Of a DNA stretch of 17,005 nt, positions 1-6,559 are shown in pieces (the first letter of the stretch is position 1; the number at the start of each line of letters is the position of its first letter). The notes below the pieces were generated by a model. The model was given only the letters and a program-made list of their open reading frames with translations. It did no database searches and was not told the DNA's origin. The DNA is taken from contig JAEEML010000117.1 in NCBI GenBank assembly GCA_016283195.1, positions 1-17,005 on the forward strand, read 5' to 3'. Source of the stretch: Deltaproteobacteria bacterium (lineage in GTDB: Bacteria > JAEEML01). The position numbers were made by a program, and so were the translations under genes.

Positions 1-1
1 A

Positions 2-367
2 AATATAGCTAATTATTTGCAAAAAGCAGCTGTTGAAATTACCTGCACTGATTTTGCCGGCGCCTCTCAAAGCGTTAAAGAAAATGATTTTGTGTACTTT
101 GACAGCCCCTATGTTCCCGAAAGCGCCACTGCCGATTTTACAGCTTATGCCAAAGATGGTTTTAAAACGGGAGACCATGAACGGCTTGCCGCCTTATTTA
201 AAGAGCTCGATCAAAAAGGGGCCAAGCTAATGCTCTCCAATAATGATGTAGAAATGGTGCGCGACCTTTATAGCGGTTATAAATTCAGCCATTTAAGCGT
301 TAAAAGACTCATCAACCGCGAGGCAGCAAAACGTCGGGGAAAAGAAGTTATTATTACTAATTATTGA
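2..367 (+). CDS. dpnM: Dam-class GATC adenine-N6 DNA methyltransferase (DpnM type), 3' part only
   Basis: The gene enters from the left edge. About 121 C-terminal residues are visible; the family is usually about 270-285 residues, so more than half lies outside. The visible part has the alpha-class (D12) motif IV as VYFDSPY, followed by the family's acidic/hydrophobic spacing (AYAKDGFKTGDHERLAALF), the 'LMLSNND' strand and the ending EVIITNY, all typical of Dam/DpnM enzymes that methylate GATC. The role is inferred also from the neighbours: a second methyltransferase and a DpnII-type endonuclease follow in the dpnM-dpnA-dpnB order. The stop codon overlaps the upstream extension of the next frame, and the next ATG lies 11 bases beyond. 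Motif IV reads DSPY rather than the textbook DPPY. G+C of this fragment (about 44% over 61-300) is closer to the rest of the window than to the two genes downstream. Confidence 0.88.
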   Translation, partial: NIANYLQKAAVEITCTDFAGASQSVKENDFVYFDSPYVPESATADFTAYAKDGFKTGDHERLAALFKELDQKGAKLMLSNNDVEMVRDLYSGYKFSHLSVKRLINREAAKRRGKEVIITNY

Positions 368-378
368 GAGATATTATC

Positions 379-1152
379 ATGTATAAGGTGTTTTATAAGG
401 ATAAATATTCAGAATTAATATTAGGGAATTGTTTTGAAATATTACCTCTGCTTCAACCTAACCAATTCGATATGATTTTTGCTGACCCTCCATATTTTCT
501 GTCAAACAATGGTATAACTTGCAGTGGTGGCAAAGCTGTATCAGTCAATAAAGGAAATTGGGATAAGATTGGCTCGTTAAAGGAAAAGCATGAATTTAAT
601 CGTAAGTGGATAAAGCTGTGTCATAATTTATTAAAACCTACTGCAACTATTTGGATTAGCGGTACATTTCATAACATCTATTCAATTGGAATGGCTCTTG
701 AAGAAGAAAATTATAAAATTTTGAACAATATCACTTGGGTAAAATCAAATCCTCCACCAAATTTAGCTTGTAAATGTTTTACACACAGTACTGAAACCAT
801 ATTGTGGGCGAGCACAAATGATAAAAAAACTCGCTATCTATTTAATTATGATACCATGAAAAAATTAAATAATGGCAAGCAAATGCGTGATGTTTGGGAA
901 GGCAGTCTTACCCCACAATCTGAGAAGAAATATGGTAAACATCCAACACAAAAACCTGAATATATTTTGGAGCGAATTATTAATGCTTCTACTAATGAAG
1001 GCGATATCGTACTTGATCCTTTCTGTGGCTCATCAACAACTGGCGTTGTCTGCAAAAAATTAAAACGAATCTATATCGGTATAGATAACAATACTGATTA
1101 TCTCACTTTATCAAAAGAGCGGCTTCAAAACACACAGTGGGGTATTACATGA
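379..1152 (+). CDS. dpnA: Beta-class adenine-N6 DNA methyltransferase (DpnA type)
   Basis: A 257-residue N6-adenine methyltransferase. Motif order is beta class: the catalytic ADPPY motif (36-39) comes first, then a target-recognition stretch, then KHPTQKP (187-193) and the AdoMet-binding motif DPFCGSSTTG (213-222). Length and motif order match M.DpnA, the second methylase of DpnII-type systems, which protects GATC and in pneumococcus also acts on single-stranded DNA; that activity is known from the family, not shown here. I chose ATG 379 because a GAGAG purine run lies 8 bases upstream; the frame is open up to TTG 364 but without a ribosome site. The stop codon overlaps the start of the endonuclease gene by 4 bases (ATGA). 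The gene is AT-rich (99 G/C in the 300 bases 421-720), unlike its neighbours further right, suggesting acquisition by transfer. Confidence 0.92.
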   Translation: MYKVFYKDKYSELILGNCFEILPLLQPNQFDMIFADPPYFLSNNGITCSGGKAVSVNKGNWDKIGSLKEKHEFNRKWIKLCHNLLKPTATIWISGTFHNIYSIGMALEEENYKILNNITWVKSNPPPNLACKCFTHSTETILWASTNDKKTRYLFNYDTMKKLNNGKQMRDVWEGSLTPQSEKKYGKHPTQKPEYILERIINASTNEGDIVLDPFCGSSTTGVVCKKLKRIYIGIDNNTDYLTLSKERLQNTQWGIT

Positions 1153-2012
1153 GTGGCAGAGTATTTTCTGATTGGTTGAGTACATTTCGCCAATCAATTA
1201 ATGGTTACGAATATTATACTGATTTTAAAAAAGTATATCAAAACGCTAAAAAGCTAAAAATTGAAATTAATATACTTAATTCTCTTATAGGCTCTAATAA
1301 GATTGAACAGGACTTCACAACTCTGCTTGAAAAGTACCCTGAATGCTTAAAGGTTATACCTATACTACTTGCAGTTCGTGGGTATGAAATATACTGCCAA
1401 GATGAGGTAGGTGCTCTTAGTTACAACTTTGCTTGCCCAAAGCAAACAATAGCTCAATATACCTACTTTATGCGTAAAACCGGTTTGTTTGATTTATTTG
1501 AGCACCATATTATAGCTAATTTATACGATTACATTACAGGTATAGAAGTTGGTCTTGACTCAAATGGACGAAAGAATCGTGGCGGTCATCAAATGGAAAA
1601 ACTTGTTGAATTATACCTGCTGCGATTAAATGTCAAATATTTCAAGGAAATGTATTTGTCGGAAATAGAAACAAGATGGAAAATTGATTTATCGAAAATA
1701 TCTGCTGGCGGTACATCAACTAAAAGACTAGACTTTGTAGTTTATACACCAAATTGCATTTTTCTAATTGAGACTAATTTTTATGCCAGCTCAGGCTCAA
1801 AACTTAATGAAACTGCCAGAAGCTATAAATTGATTGCGGAAGAGGCAAAGCACATTAACGGTATAAAATTCGTCTGGATTACTGATGGAGCCGGCTGGCT
1901 TAGCGCCAAAGGAAATTTAAAGGAAACATTTGATGTTTTAGATGATTTATATAATATTGCAGATCTTGCAAATGGTGCGTTGAATAAACTATTTTTTCCG
2001 CCTGCAAAGTAG
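1149..2012 (+). CDS. dpnB: Type II restriction endonuclease, DpnII/MboI family (GATC)
   Basis: A 287-residue protein, nearly the length of R.DpnII (288). It can be recognised along its whole length: the N-terminal SDWLSTF and YYTDFKKVYQNAKK segments, LNSLIGS..IEQDF (44-56), the RGGHQMEKLV segment (144-153), KRLDFVV, FLIETNFYASSGSKLNETARSYK and WITDGAGW. The likely nuclease core is D195 followed by E208-T-N210, a PD-(D/E)xK-like arrangement in which the final Lys is replaced by Asn, as in R.DpnII. It should cut unmethylated double-stranded GATC, with the two upstream methylases protecting the host. Start ATG 1149 overlaps the dpnA stop (ATGA), implying translational coupling; an in-frame GTG at 1137 is less likely. 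Two stop codons occur in tandem (TAGTAG). Codon use is AT-rich as in dpnA. Confidence 0.95.
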   Translation: MSGRVFSDWLSTFRQSINGYEYYTDFKKVYQNAKKLKIEINILNSLIGSNKIEQDFTTLLEKYPECLKVIPILLAVRGYEIYCQDEVGALSYNFACPKQTIAQYTYFMRKTGLFDLFEHHIIANLYDYITGIEVGLDSNGRKNRGGHQMEKLVELYLLRLNVKYFKEMYLSEIETRWKIDLSKISAGGTSTKRLDFVVYTPNCIFLIETNFYASSGSKLNETARSYKLIAEEAKHINGIKFVWITDGAGWLSAKGNLKETFDVLDDLYNIADLANGALNKLFFPPAK

Positions 2013-2132
2013 TAGCCACTATTTTTGCCGATTCAACCGCTTTTGAAACATAAATCCAACATCTTTATTACATTTATAGTTTGCTGATGAAAAGATTGGC
2101 ACTATTTAAAGTTAATTGACCACCGAGCCCAG

Positions 2133-2153
2133 GCCGGGGCGGCCAGCCCCGGC
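2133..2153. repeat. GC-rich inverted repeat (8-bp stem, 5-base loop)
   Basis: GCCGGGGC at 2133-2140 pairs perfectly with GCCCCGGC at 2146-2153 around the loop GGCCA. No T-run follows on either strand, so it is not a standard intrinsic terminator. It is the first of four adjacent hairpins. Confidence 0.7.
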
Positions 2154-2185
2154 TAAACCAGAGTTTAGTGATATTTCAGAATCAC
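2153..2185. repeat. Two adjacent small inverted repeats
   Basis: CTAAAC (2153-2158) pairs with GTTTAG (2163-2168) around CAGA. Directly next to it GTGAT (2168-2172) pairs with ATCAC (2181-2185). They share a base with each other and with the preceding GC-rich hairpin, so as RNA they would stack or compete. Each alone is short enough to arise by chance. Confidence 0.4.
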
Positions 2186-2205
2186 ATATAAATTCATATA
2201 GATGA

Positions 2206-2235
2206 GCCCTCTCTATTTGTAAAAATGGAGAGGGC
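2206..2235. repeat. 13-bp hairpin with GTAA tetraloop
   Basis: GCCCTCTCTATTT (2206-2218) pairs with AAATGGAGAGGGC (2223-2235). The pairing is 12 Watson-Crick pairs and one T-G pair, and the loop GTAA (2219-2222) would be a stable GNRA-type tetraloop in + strand RNA. No T-run follows, so it is more likely part of a repeated or structured element than a terminator. Confidence 0.65.
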
Positions 2236-2244
2236 GCGCTGCTA

Positions 2245-2400
2245 AATTTCCACTGCTCGTGGGGTGAGGGCGATGGAAAATTGAGAGGGGCAAGAATCAA
2301 TAATTTCCACTGCTCGTGGGGTGAGGGCGATGGAAAATTGACAGAGGCAAGATGCCAATAAAATCCAATAGTTGTCTGGGTGAGGGCTGCTGGTAAATAG
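2245..2400. repeat. Tandem 57-base repeat, two good copies and a decayed third
   Basis: A block of 40 bases at 2245-2284 is repeated without mismatch at 2302-2341 (offset 57), and similarity continues with scattered mismatches for about 12 more bases. A third, degraded copy lies at about 2359-2400, sharing GGGTGAGGGC (2378-2387) and a TGGTAAAT end. Each unit begins with TTTCCA and ends with TGGAAA (for example 2247-2252 and 2274-2279), so a unit can fold on itself. This resembles a small dispersed (REP-like) element expanded in tandem. There is no coding sense. Confidence 0.75.
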
Positions 2401-2440
2401 ATGTCCTGCTCAATAAACTCTACGGTCTGACCGAGACATA

Positions 2441-2483
2441 TAAAAAATATCTAAGCTCTTTGCCACTCGGCGCAAATGAGAGC
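2441..2483 (-). terminator. Probable intrinsic terminator of the ABC exporter operon
   Basis: Read leftward, 19 bases after the permease stop, the sequence forms a 9-bp stem with a 3-base bulge: GCTCT/AGAGC outside, TTGC/GCAA inside, 8-base loop (2455-2483). A T-rich tail (TATTTTTTA) lies at about 2441-2449. The T-run starts several bases after the stem, so the fit is imperfect. Confidence 0.4.
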
Positions 2484-2501
2484 AATGCGCCCTACCCTCT
2501 T

Positions 2502-4904
2502 TCACTCCCCGGCTTTGAGCGCTTCAACCATATCAATCTTTTTATTTTTGCCGGCCACCAGCCAGCCAACAAAAAGCGAAACGCCAAAAGTCAGGAGAAT
2601 CGAGACAGTATAAGTCATCCAGCCAAGCATTAATTTGAGCTCATATTCTCCGGCCAGAGCATTTAAAAGCCAGTTTAGCACCCAAACCCCGGCCGGTAGG
2701 CCGATAATTACCCCGATAACAGTGAGCCAAATATTTTGCATAATTAAAAGGCTGCCGATTTTCTGGCTGCGAAAACCCAGCACTTTTAAGGTGGCCAGTT
2801 CCCGGCTGCGCTCGATGTAGCTCATAATGCCGAGGTTATAGAGCACCACAATACCCAAAATCACGGCCGCAATAACCAAAATGAGCACCATGCCGTCAAT
2901 AATGCTGACAAAGCTCAAAAAGCTGTCCATCAGTTGGCGCTTATCCTGCTTACCGGATATTAGCTCATTTTGCGGAATTTCCGCCGTGCTTTTCATGGTG
3001 TAAATACTGGAAATATTGTATTTAATGCCGAGACTTTCAGCGAGCTTGGCACTCATGGTGAGGCTTTCGGTCATCACCGAGCGGTTGTAACCCACTATTT
3101 TAACGCGGTAGGTTTCATCGCCGCCATAAGGCGAAAATTCTATGTAATCACCAATACTTGCTTTGTCTTTAAGACGCAGGCAAATGTAGGCTCCGTCATC
3201 ACTTAAAGCAATAGGCTTATTATCTTCATCAACAATGCTTATTCTGTTTTTTTCATTGCTTAAAATATCCAGCACCGCCGTATAACCGCCGATGCTAATC
3301 CCCGAAAGGCTCTCATAATCGCCATCCAAAGCGGCTATTAAATCTTTGGCCTGCTCATAGCCGGTGTTTGGTACCAAATTAACTTTGGTTACATAGTGCG
3401 AAATATCGTTGTCCAGCAAATCGAGAAAACCGGCCATGGTGTCGCGCATACCGAGGCCCCCCACCAAAAGCACCATACAACCGACAATGCCGATGAGAGT
3501 CATGGAGAAACGGCTTTTATGGCGCAAAAGATCGCGCACATTCCACTTGGTGGCAAAATTGAGTTTTTCAAAAAATGGGAGGCCCTCAAGCATGGTCTTG
3601 TGCATTTTGGGAATATAGGGCCGCAGAGCATCGGCCGCATTGCCGCGCAGCTGAAATTTCACCGAAAGAAAACTGATCAAAGCCATTAAAAAGATAGCTA
3701 TGCCAATCAGCGGATAACAAAAAGTCGGCACGGCACTTGTCCAGTCCGGCATATCAAAATAGGTGCCCATCATGCCGTTTTCACTCATCACCGCCTTGCA
3801 AACAAAGAGGCCGAGCACCGCCCCAAAGGCAGCACCCAGGAGGCCGATAAAGAGTCCGTAGAATGAATAATGCAATAAAATCGTGCTGTTTTTAAAACCA
3901 AGCGCCTTTAGAATACCGATTTGCGTTTTTTCTTTGGTGGCAATGCGGTGCATGGTGGTAACCATAGTCAAAAGCGCTATGATCAAAAAGAGCACCGGCA
4001 AGACAGAGCCCATGGTCTTGCCCTCTTTGGCTTCGCCCATGGCCTCTTTATAGACAACATGCTCATCTTTGGCGACAACCATTATGGTGCGCCCCAGTTT
4101 TTCTTTTACCGCATCCTCCAAACTCGCCTTAGGCAAAGAAGAGCGCAAATTTATCGCCGCAAACACTTTGTTAAGTGCCTGCTCTATTTCTTGGTCGCCA
4201 ACCATTTCCCCGGCCTTTTGCCGCGCCACTTCCTCCGGCACACCGGCCTTAACAAGCTCGGCCTCGGCGGTTTTTAAGAGCTTTTCCCGCAAAACGGCTC
4301 TTAACTTGGCCGGCGATATATAAGCATAGCCATAGATATTATAATCAGGCATCAGCTGGTTGCTATCCGCCAGGCAAATCATGTGCTCGGCGGCTTTTAT
4401 GAGGCCAACCACCCTGCCGCTTATCTCGCTGTCTTGAAAAGCAAGGGTGAGCGAGTCGCCTTCAAGAATATTATTAGCGGCGGCAAATTTATCGGAAAGC
4501 CAAATACCATCGCCGTTTTCGTCGTATTTTTCTCCGCTCATCAAAGTAAAAGTCGATACTGTATAATTTTCGGACACATCGAGCGAGAGGGATTTTTTAC
4601 CTTTATCCTGAAATTTTCCCTCGTTTTTAATATCGAGATTAACAGCCAAAAAGCGGCTGGCTTTATCAACGCCTTTAATAGAGGCAATGGCGGCAAAGTC
4701 CTCCTTACTAAAACCGCTTTCGGAATAAAGGCGGTAATCGGCATAGTTATTGTCGGCAAAAAAGTTCCCGGTATCGTATTCAATGGTACGCCACTCCATA
4801 TTAAAACCGAGGAATACACCGATACCCAGCGTACTCATTATAATCATTGAAATAAACTGCGCTTTATAGCTCCAGGCAGTGCGGAGCACTTTTCGGATAA
4901 GCAT
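2502..4904 (-). CDS. ABC transporter permease with two FtsX domains (MacB/LolCE-like)
   Basis: An 800-residue inner-membrane permease. Layout: one N-terminal membrane segment (about 16-34), a large extracytoplasmic region (about 40-298), an FtsX core with three membrane segments (about 299-420) carrying the hallmark KTQIGILKALGFKNSTI, then a second membrane anchor (about 468-487), a second extracytoplasmic region (490-665) and a second FtsX core (about 668-788) with the matching hallmark RSRELATLKVLGFRSQKI. This is the duplicated architecture of single-chain MacB/LolC-type exporters, which couple ATP hydrolysis to movement of the periplasmic domain rather than forming a classic import channel. 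I chose ATG 4904 because it overlaps the ATPase stop by one base (TGATG) and AGGTGGAG lies just upstream; GTG codons two positions earlier also fit the frame. Substrate unknown: lipoprotein, peptide, lipid or drug are all possible. No HlyD-type adaptor is visible nearby. Confidence 0.9.
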   Translation of the reverse strand: MLIRKVLRTAWSYKAQFISMIIMSTLGIGVFLGFNMEWRTIEYDTGNFFADNNYADYRLYSESGFSKEDFAAIASIKGVDKASRFLAVNLDIKNEGKFQDKGKKSLSLDVSENYTVSTFTLMSGEKYDENGDGIWLSDKFAAANNILEGDSLTLAFQDSEISGRVVGLIKAAEHMICLADSNQLMPDYNIYGYAYISPAKLRAVLREKLLKTAEAELVKAGVPEEVARQKAGEMVGDQEIEQALNKVFAAINLRSSLPKASLEDAVKEKLGRTIMVVAKDEHVVYKEAMGEAKEGKTMGSVLPVLFLIIALLTMVTTMHRIATKEKTQIGILKALGFKNSTILLHYSFYGLFIGLLGAAFGAVLGLFVCKAVMSENGMMGTYFDMPDWTSAVPTFCYPLIGIAIFLMALISFLSVKFQLRGNAADALRPYIPKMHKTMLEGLPFFEKLNFATKWNVRDLLRHKSRFSMTLIGIVGCMVLLVGGLGMRDTMAGFLDLLDNDISHYVTKVNLVPNTGYEQAKDLIAALDGDYESLSGISIGGYTAVLDILSNEKNRISIVDEDNKPIALSDDGAYICLRLKDKASIGDYIEFSPYGGDETYRVKIVGYNRSVMTESLTMSAKLAESLGIKYNISSIYTMKSTAEIPQNELISGKQDKRQLMDSFLSFVSIIDGMVLILVIAAVILGIVVLYNLGIMSYIERSRELATLKVLGFRSQKIGSLLIMQNIWLTVIGVIIGLPAGVWVLNWLLNALAGEYELKLMLGWMTYTVSILLTFGVSLFVGWLVAGKNKKIDMVEALKAGE

Positions 4905-5605
4905 CACCACTCCACCTCATCGGCCGCCAGCGGATTTTCTTGCTCTTCGATAGCGCGAATTTGTCCGTTTTTAACTCTGATTACCACATCGGCCATTTTG
5001 GCAATATTTTGATTATGTGTAACAATTACAATGGTTTTTCCATAGTTTCGCGCCATTTCCAGCAGCAATTTTAACACCATTACGCCGGTAGCGGAGTCCA
5101 GAGCTCCAGTGGGCTCATCACAGAGGAGAATCTGCGGATTTTTGCAAAGGGCCCGGGCAATGGAAATGCGCTGTTGCTCGCCGCCGGAGAGCTCAGCCGG
5201 GAAGTTATTGAGGTGATCCAAAAGGCCAACACGCTCAATCATCTCTTTGGCATCCAGCGCTTTGGGGGATATTTCGGCTACCAGTTTTACATTTTCATAA
5301 ACTGTCAGGGTGGGAATGAGATTATAAAATTGAAAAACAAAGCCCACTTGGGAAGCGCGGTAATCGGCGAGTTCGTCATCATTTAGCTTGGATATATCCG
5401 TTCCGGCCACAGTAATTTTGCCAATTGTGGGGCTGTCAAGGCCGCCCAAAAGGTTGAGCAGTGTACTCTTCCCAGCGCCGGAAGGGCCTAGAATTACAAC
5501 AAATTTGCCCTCATCAAGAGTAAAACTAACGCGGTCGAGCGCTCTTAGTTCGTGGTCGCCGCTGGTATATACGCGCGACACACTTTCAAATTTCACAATA
5601 GCCAT
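4904..5605 (-). CDS. ABC transporter ATP-binding protein (LolD/MacB type)
   Basis: A 233-residue ATPase that should power the overlapping downstream permease. All nucleotide-binding motifs are intact: Walker A GPSGAGKST (40-48), Q-loop at Q92 in FVFQFYNLIPTLTVYENV, signature LSGGEQQR (139-146), Walker B ILLCDE (159-164) followed by PTGALD, and the switch His at VTHNQ (H197). The FYNLIPTLTVYENV segment and the length are typical of the LolD/MacB/FtsE branch. Start ATG 5605 has AGGAG 7 bases upstream. The stop shares a base with the permease start, so the pair is one translationally coupled operon read leftward from the 5606-5720 region. Confidence 0.95.
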   Translation of the reverse strand: MAIVKFESVSRVYTSGDHELRALDRVSFTLDEGKFVVILGPSGAGKSTLLNLLGGLDSPTIGKITVAGTDISKLNDDELADYRASQVGFVFQFYNLIPTLTVYENVKLVAEISPKALDAKEMIERVGLLDHLNNFPAELSGGEQQRISIARALCKNPQILLCDEPTGALDSATGVMVLKLLLEMARNYGKTIVIVTHNQNIAKMADVVIRVKNGQIRAIEEQENPLAADEVEW

Positions 5606-5624
5606 ATTTTATCTCCTGTAATTC

Positions 5625-5644
5625 AGCTCTTTTATAAAAAAGCT
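5625..5644. promoter_or_regulatory. 20-bp near-perfect palindrome in the ABC operon leader
   Basis: AGCTCTTTTA (5625-5634) faces TAAAAAAGCT (5635-5644); nine of ten pairs match. It lies just upstream of the ATPase ribosome site and, if the promoter at 5691-5719 is right, inside the transcribed leader. It could be a repressor operator or an RNA hairpin. A second imperfect inverted repeat, TCTCT-ACC-AGAGA (5665-5677) with outer GCTT/AAGC arms (5660-5684), lies at the predicted transcription start. Confidence 0.4.
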
Positions 5645-5690
5645 GTTTAATATTATGGTGCTTTTCTCTACCAGAGAGATAAGCATAAAT

Positions 5691-5719
5691 TTATTAGCTA
5701 AATCTAGTTTGATTGTCAA
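5691..5719 (-). promoter_or_regulatory. Candidate sigma70-type promoter for the ABC operon
   Basis: Read leftward: a perfect -35 box TTGACA (5719-5714), a 17-base spacer and a weak -10 TAATAA (5696-5691). Transcription would start near 5684, giving a leader of about 80 bases with two inverted repeats. The -35 box is convincing; the -10 is only half-matched. Confidence 0.45.
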
Positions 5720-5842
5720 ATCTTTTCATAAACTGCGCTTTTTTTCCGCCCCAAGCGGCCGGCAAAAAATTTTCCGCACTTTTTTTGCCTAATGAGATCT
5801 TTGGTGCCACTATGGCTTGGTATTTGGCGCTGGGAGGCCTAT

Positions 5843-6517
5843 ATGCGTGATTATCGAAAAATAAGAAGAAGAGTTGATATTTCACTGGATAAACAGCAGG
5901 TTGTGGCTATTTTTTCCGGCCTTTTCGTGAGCGCGGTGCTCATTTTTTGTTTAGGGCTCTTGGTCGGCCGCCAAAGTAGCGCCCCTGAAGAAGCTCGCTT
6001 ACAAAATCCGCCGGCAGAAGAGCTAATTTCCGAACAGGCTATGGAAACTGAAGATTTTGCTGAGGCACCGGTAGCTAAAGAAGCGAAAGAATCCCCTTTA
6101 ATGGTTGGACTTTCTCAGCAAGAAGATAATTCGGCCAAAGATAAAAAGCCGCTTGACCCCAGAAAAAGCAAAACAAAACCCGAAGAAGGCAAAAGAGGCA
6201 AACGCAGCAGCGATAAGCCAAGAGCAGTAAGCAGCAAAGAGCCGGAAGAACAAAGCAACACGGTGAGCAGCCTTAACGGCAAGCGTTATACTGTGCAACT
6301 TAAGGCTTTCAAAGATATGGAAGAGGCGAAAAGATTAAGCCAAGACATGAAAGATAAAGGTGTGGAGTGCTTTATAGAGAAAGCGGCCAAAGGCAATAAT
6401 GAGCTCTGGTACCGCGTGCGCACCGGCAATTTTGGCTCGGAATTGGAAGCCAGACTCTATGTAACAAAACTTAGCAGCCTGGGTATCAGCAAAGCCTGGG
6501 TTGCAAAAATTGAATAA
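5843..6517 (+). CDS. SPOR-domain inner-membrane protein
   Basis: A 224-residue bitopic membrane protein. The N-terminus is basic and cytoplasmic (RDYRKIRRR). One membrane segment follows (about 19-42), then a long charged Glu/Lys/Ser/Pro-rich periplasmic linker (45-143) and a C-terminal SPOR domain (about 146-223; RYTVQLKAFKDMEEAKRL ... WYRVRTGNFGSELEARLYVTKL). SPOR domains bind glycan strands stripped of stem peptides and bring proteins to the division septum, so a role in cell division or wall remodelling is likely. I chose ATG 5843 because GGGAGG lies 5 bases upstream and it gives a typical short cytoplasmic tail; ATG 5792 in the same frame has no such site. The gene runs in the same direction as rel with a 42-base gap, but rel also seems to have its own promoter. 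Confidence 0.85.
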   Translation: MRDYRKIRRRVDISLDKQQVVAIFSGLFVSAVLIFCLGLLVGRQSSAPEEARLQNPPAEELISEQAMETEDFAEAPVAKEAKESPLMVGLSQQEDNSAKDKKPLDPRKSKTKPEEGKRGKRSSDKPRAVSSKEPEEQSNTVSSLNGKRYTVQLKAFKDMEEAKRLSQDMKDKGVECFIEKAAKGNNELWYRVRTGNFGSELEARLYVTKLSSLGISKAWVAKIE

Positions 6518-6529
6518 TTAAGCTACAAT
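6501..6529 (+). promoter_or_regulatory. Candidate sigma70 promoter of rel, inside the end of the SPOR gene
   Basis: TTGCAA (6501-6506), a 17-base spacer, and TACAAT (6524-6529), which differs from TATAAT at one position. Transcription would begin near 6536, about 24 bases before the chosen rel start. The -35 box falls in the last codons of the SPOR gene. Confidence 0.55.
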
Positions 6530-6559
6530 TCATCTCCGTTTTTTCAGGAGGTGGCATCC

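Larger units (their letters stand above)
2013..2501. other. Gene-free convergent spacer with hairpins and short tandem repeats
   Basis: This 489-base stretch separates the converging restriction operon and ABC exporter operon. I find no convincing gene. It holds four inverted repeats in close succession (2133-2235), a tandem repeat of a 57-base unit (2245-2400) and a probable terminator for the leftward operon (2441-2483). The first 90 bases (2013-2105) are AT-rich and featureless. A 62-codon open frame on the - strand (2112-2300) only reads through the repeats. Confidence 0.7.

Noticed and set aside
2112-2300. 62-codon open frame on the - strand in the convergent spacer
   Set aside because: It is a read-through of the GC-rich hairpin and the 57-base repeat, has no ribosome site, and yields a low-complexity Pro/Ser-rich sequence.
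2245-2400. Possible CRISPR array
   Set aside because: Only two good repeat copies with about 17 bases between the identical blocks, the similarity continues into that interval, and no cas gene is nearby.
3921-4277. 118-codon open frame on the + strand inside the permease gene
   Set aside because: It is antisense to a clear FtsX-type permease and its His/Phe/Arg-rich product matches no family.
5694-5885. 63-codon open frame on the - strand upstream of the ABC operon
   Set aside because: It crosses the divergent promoter region and the start of the SPOR gene, with no ribosome site or recognisable product.
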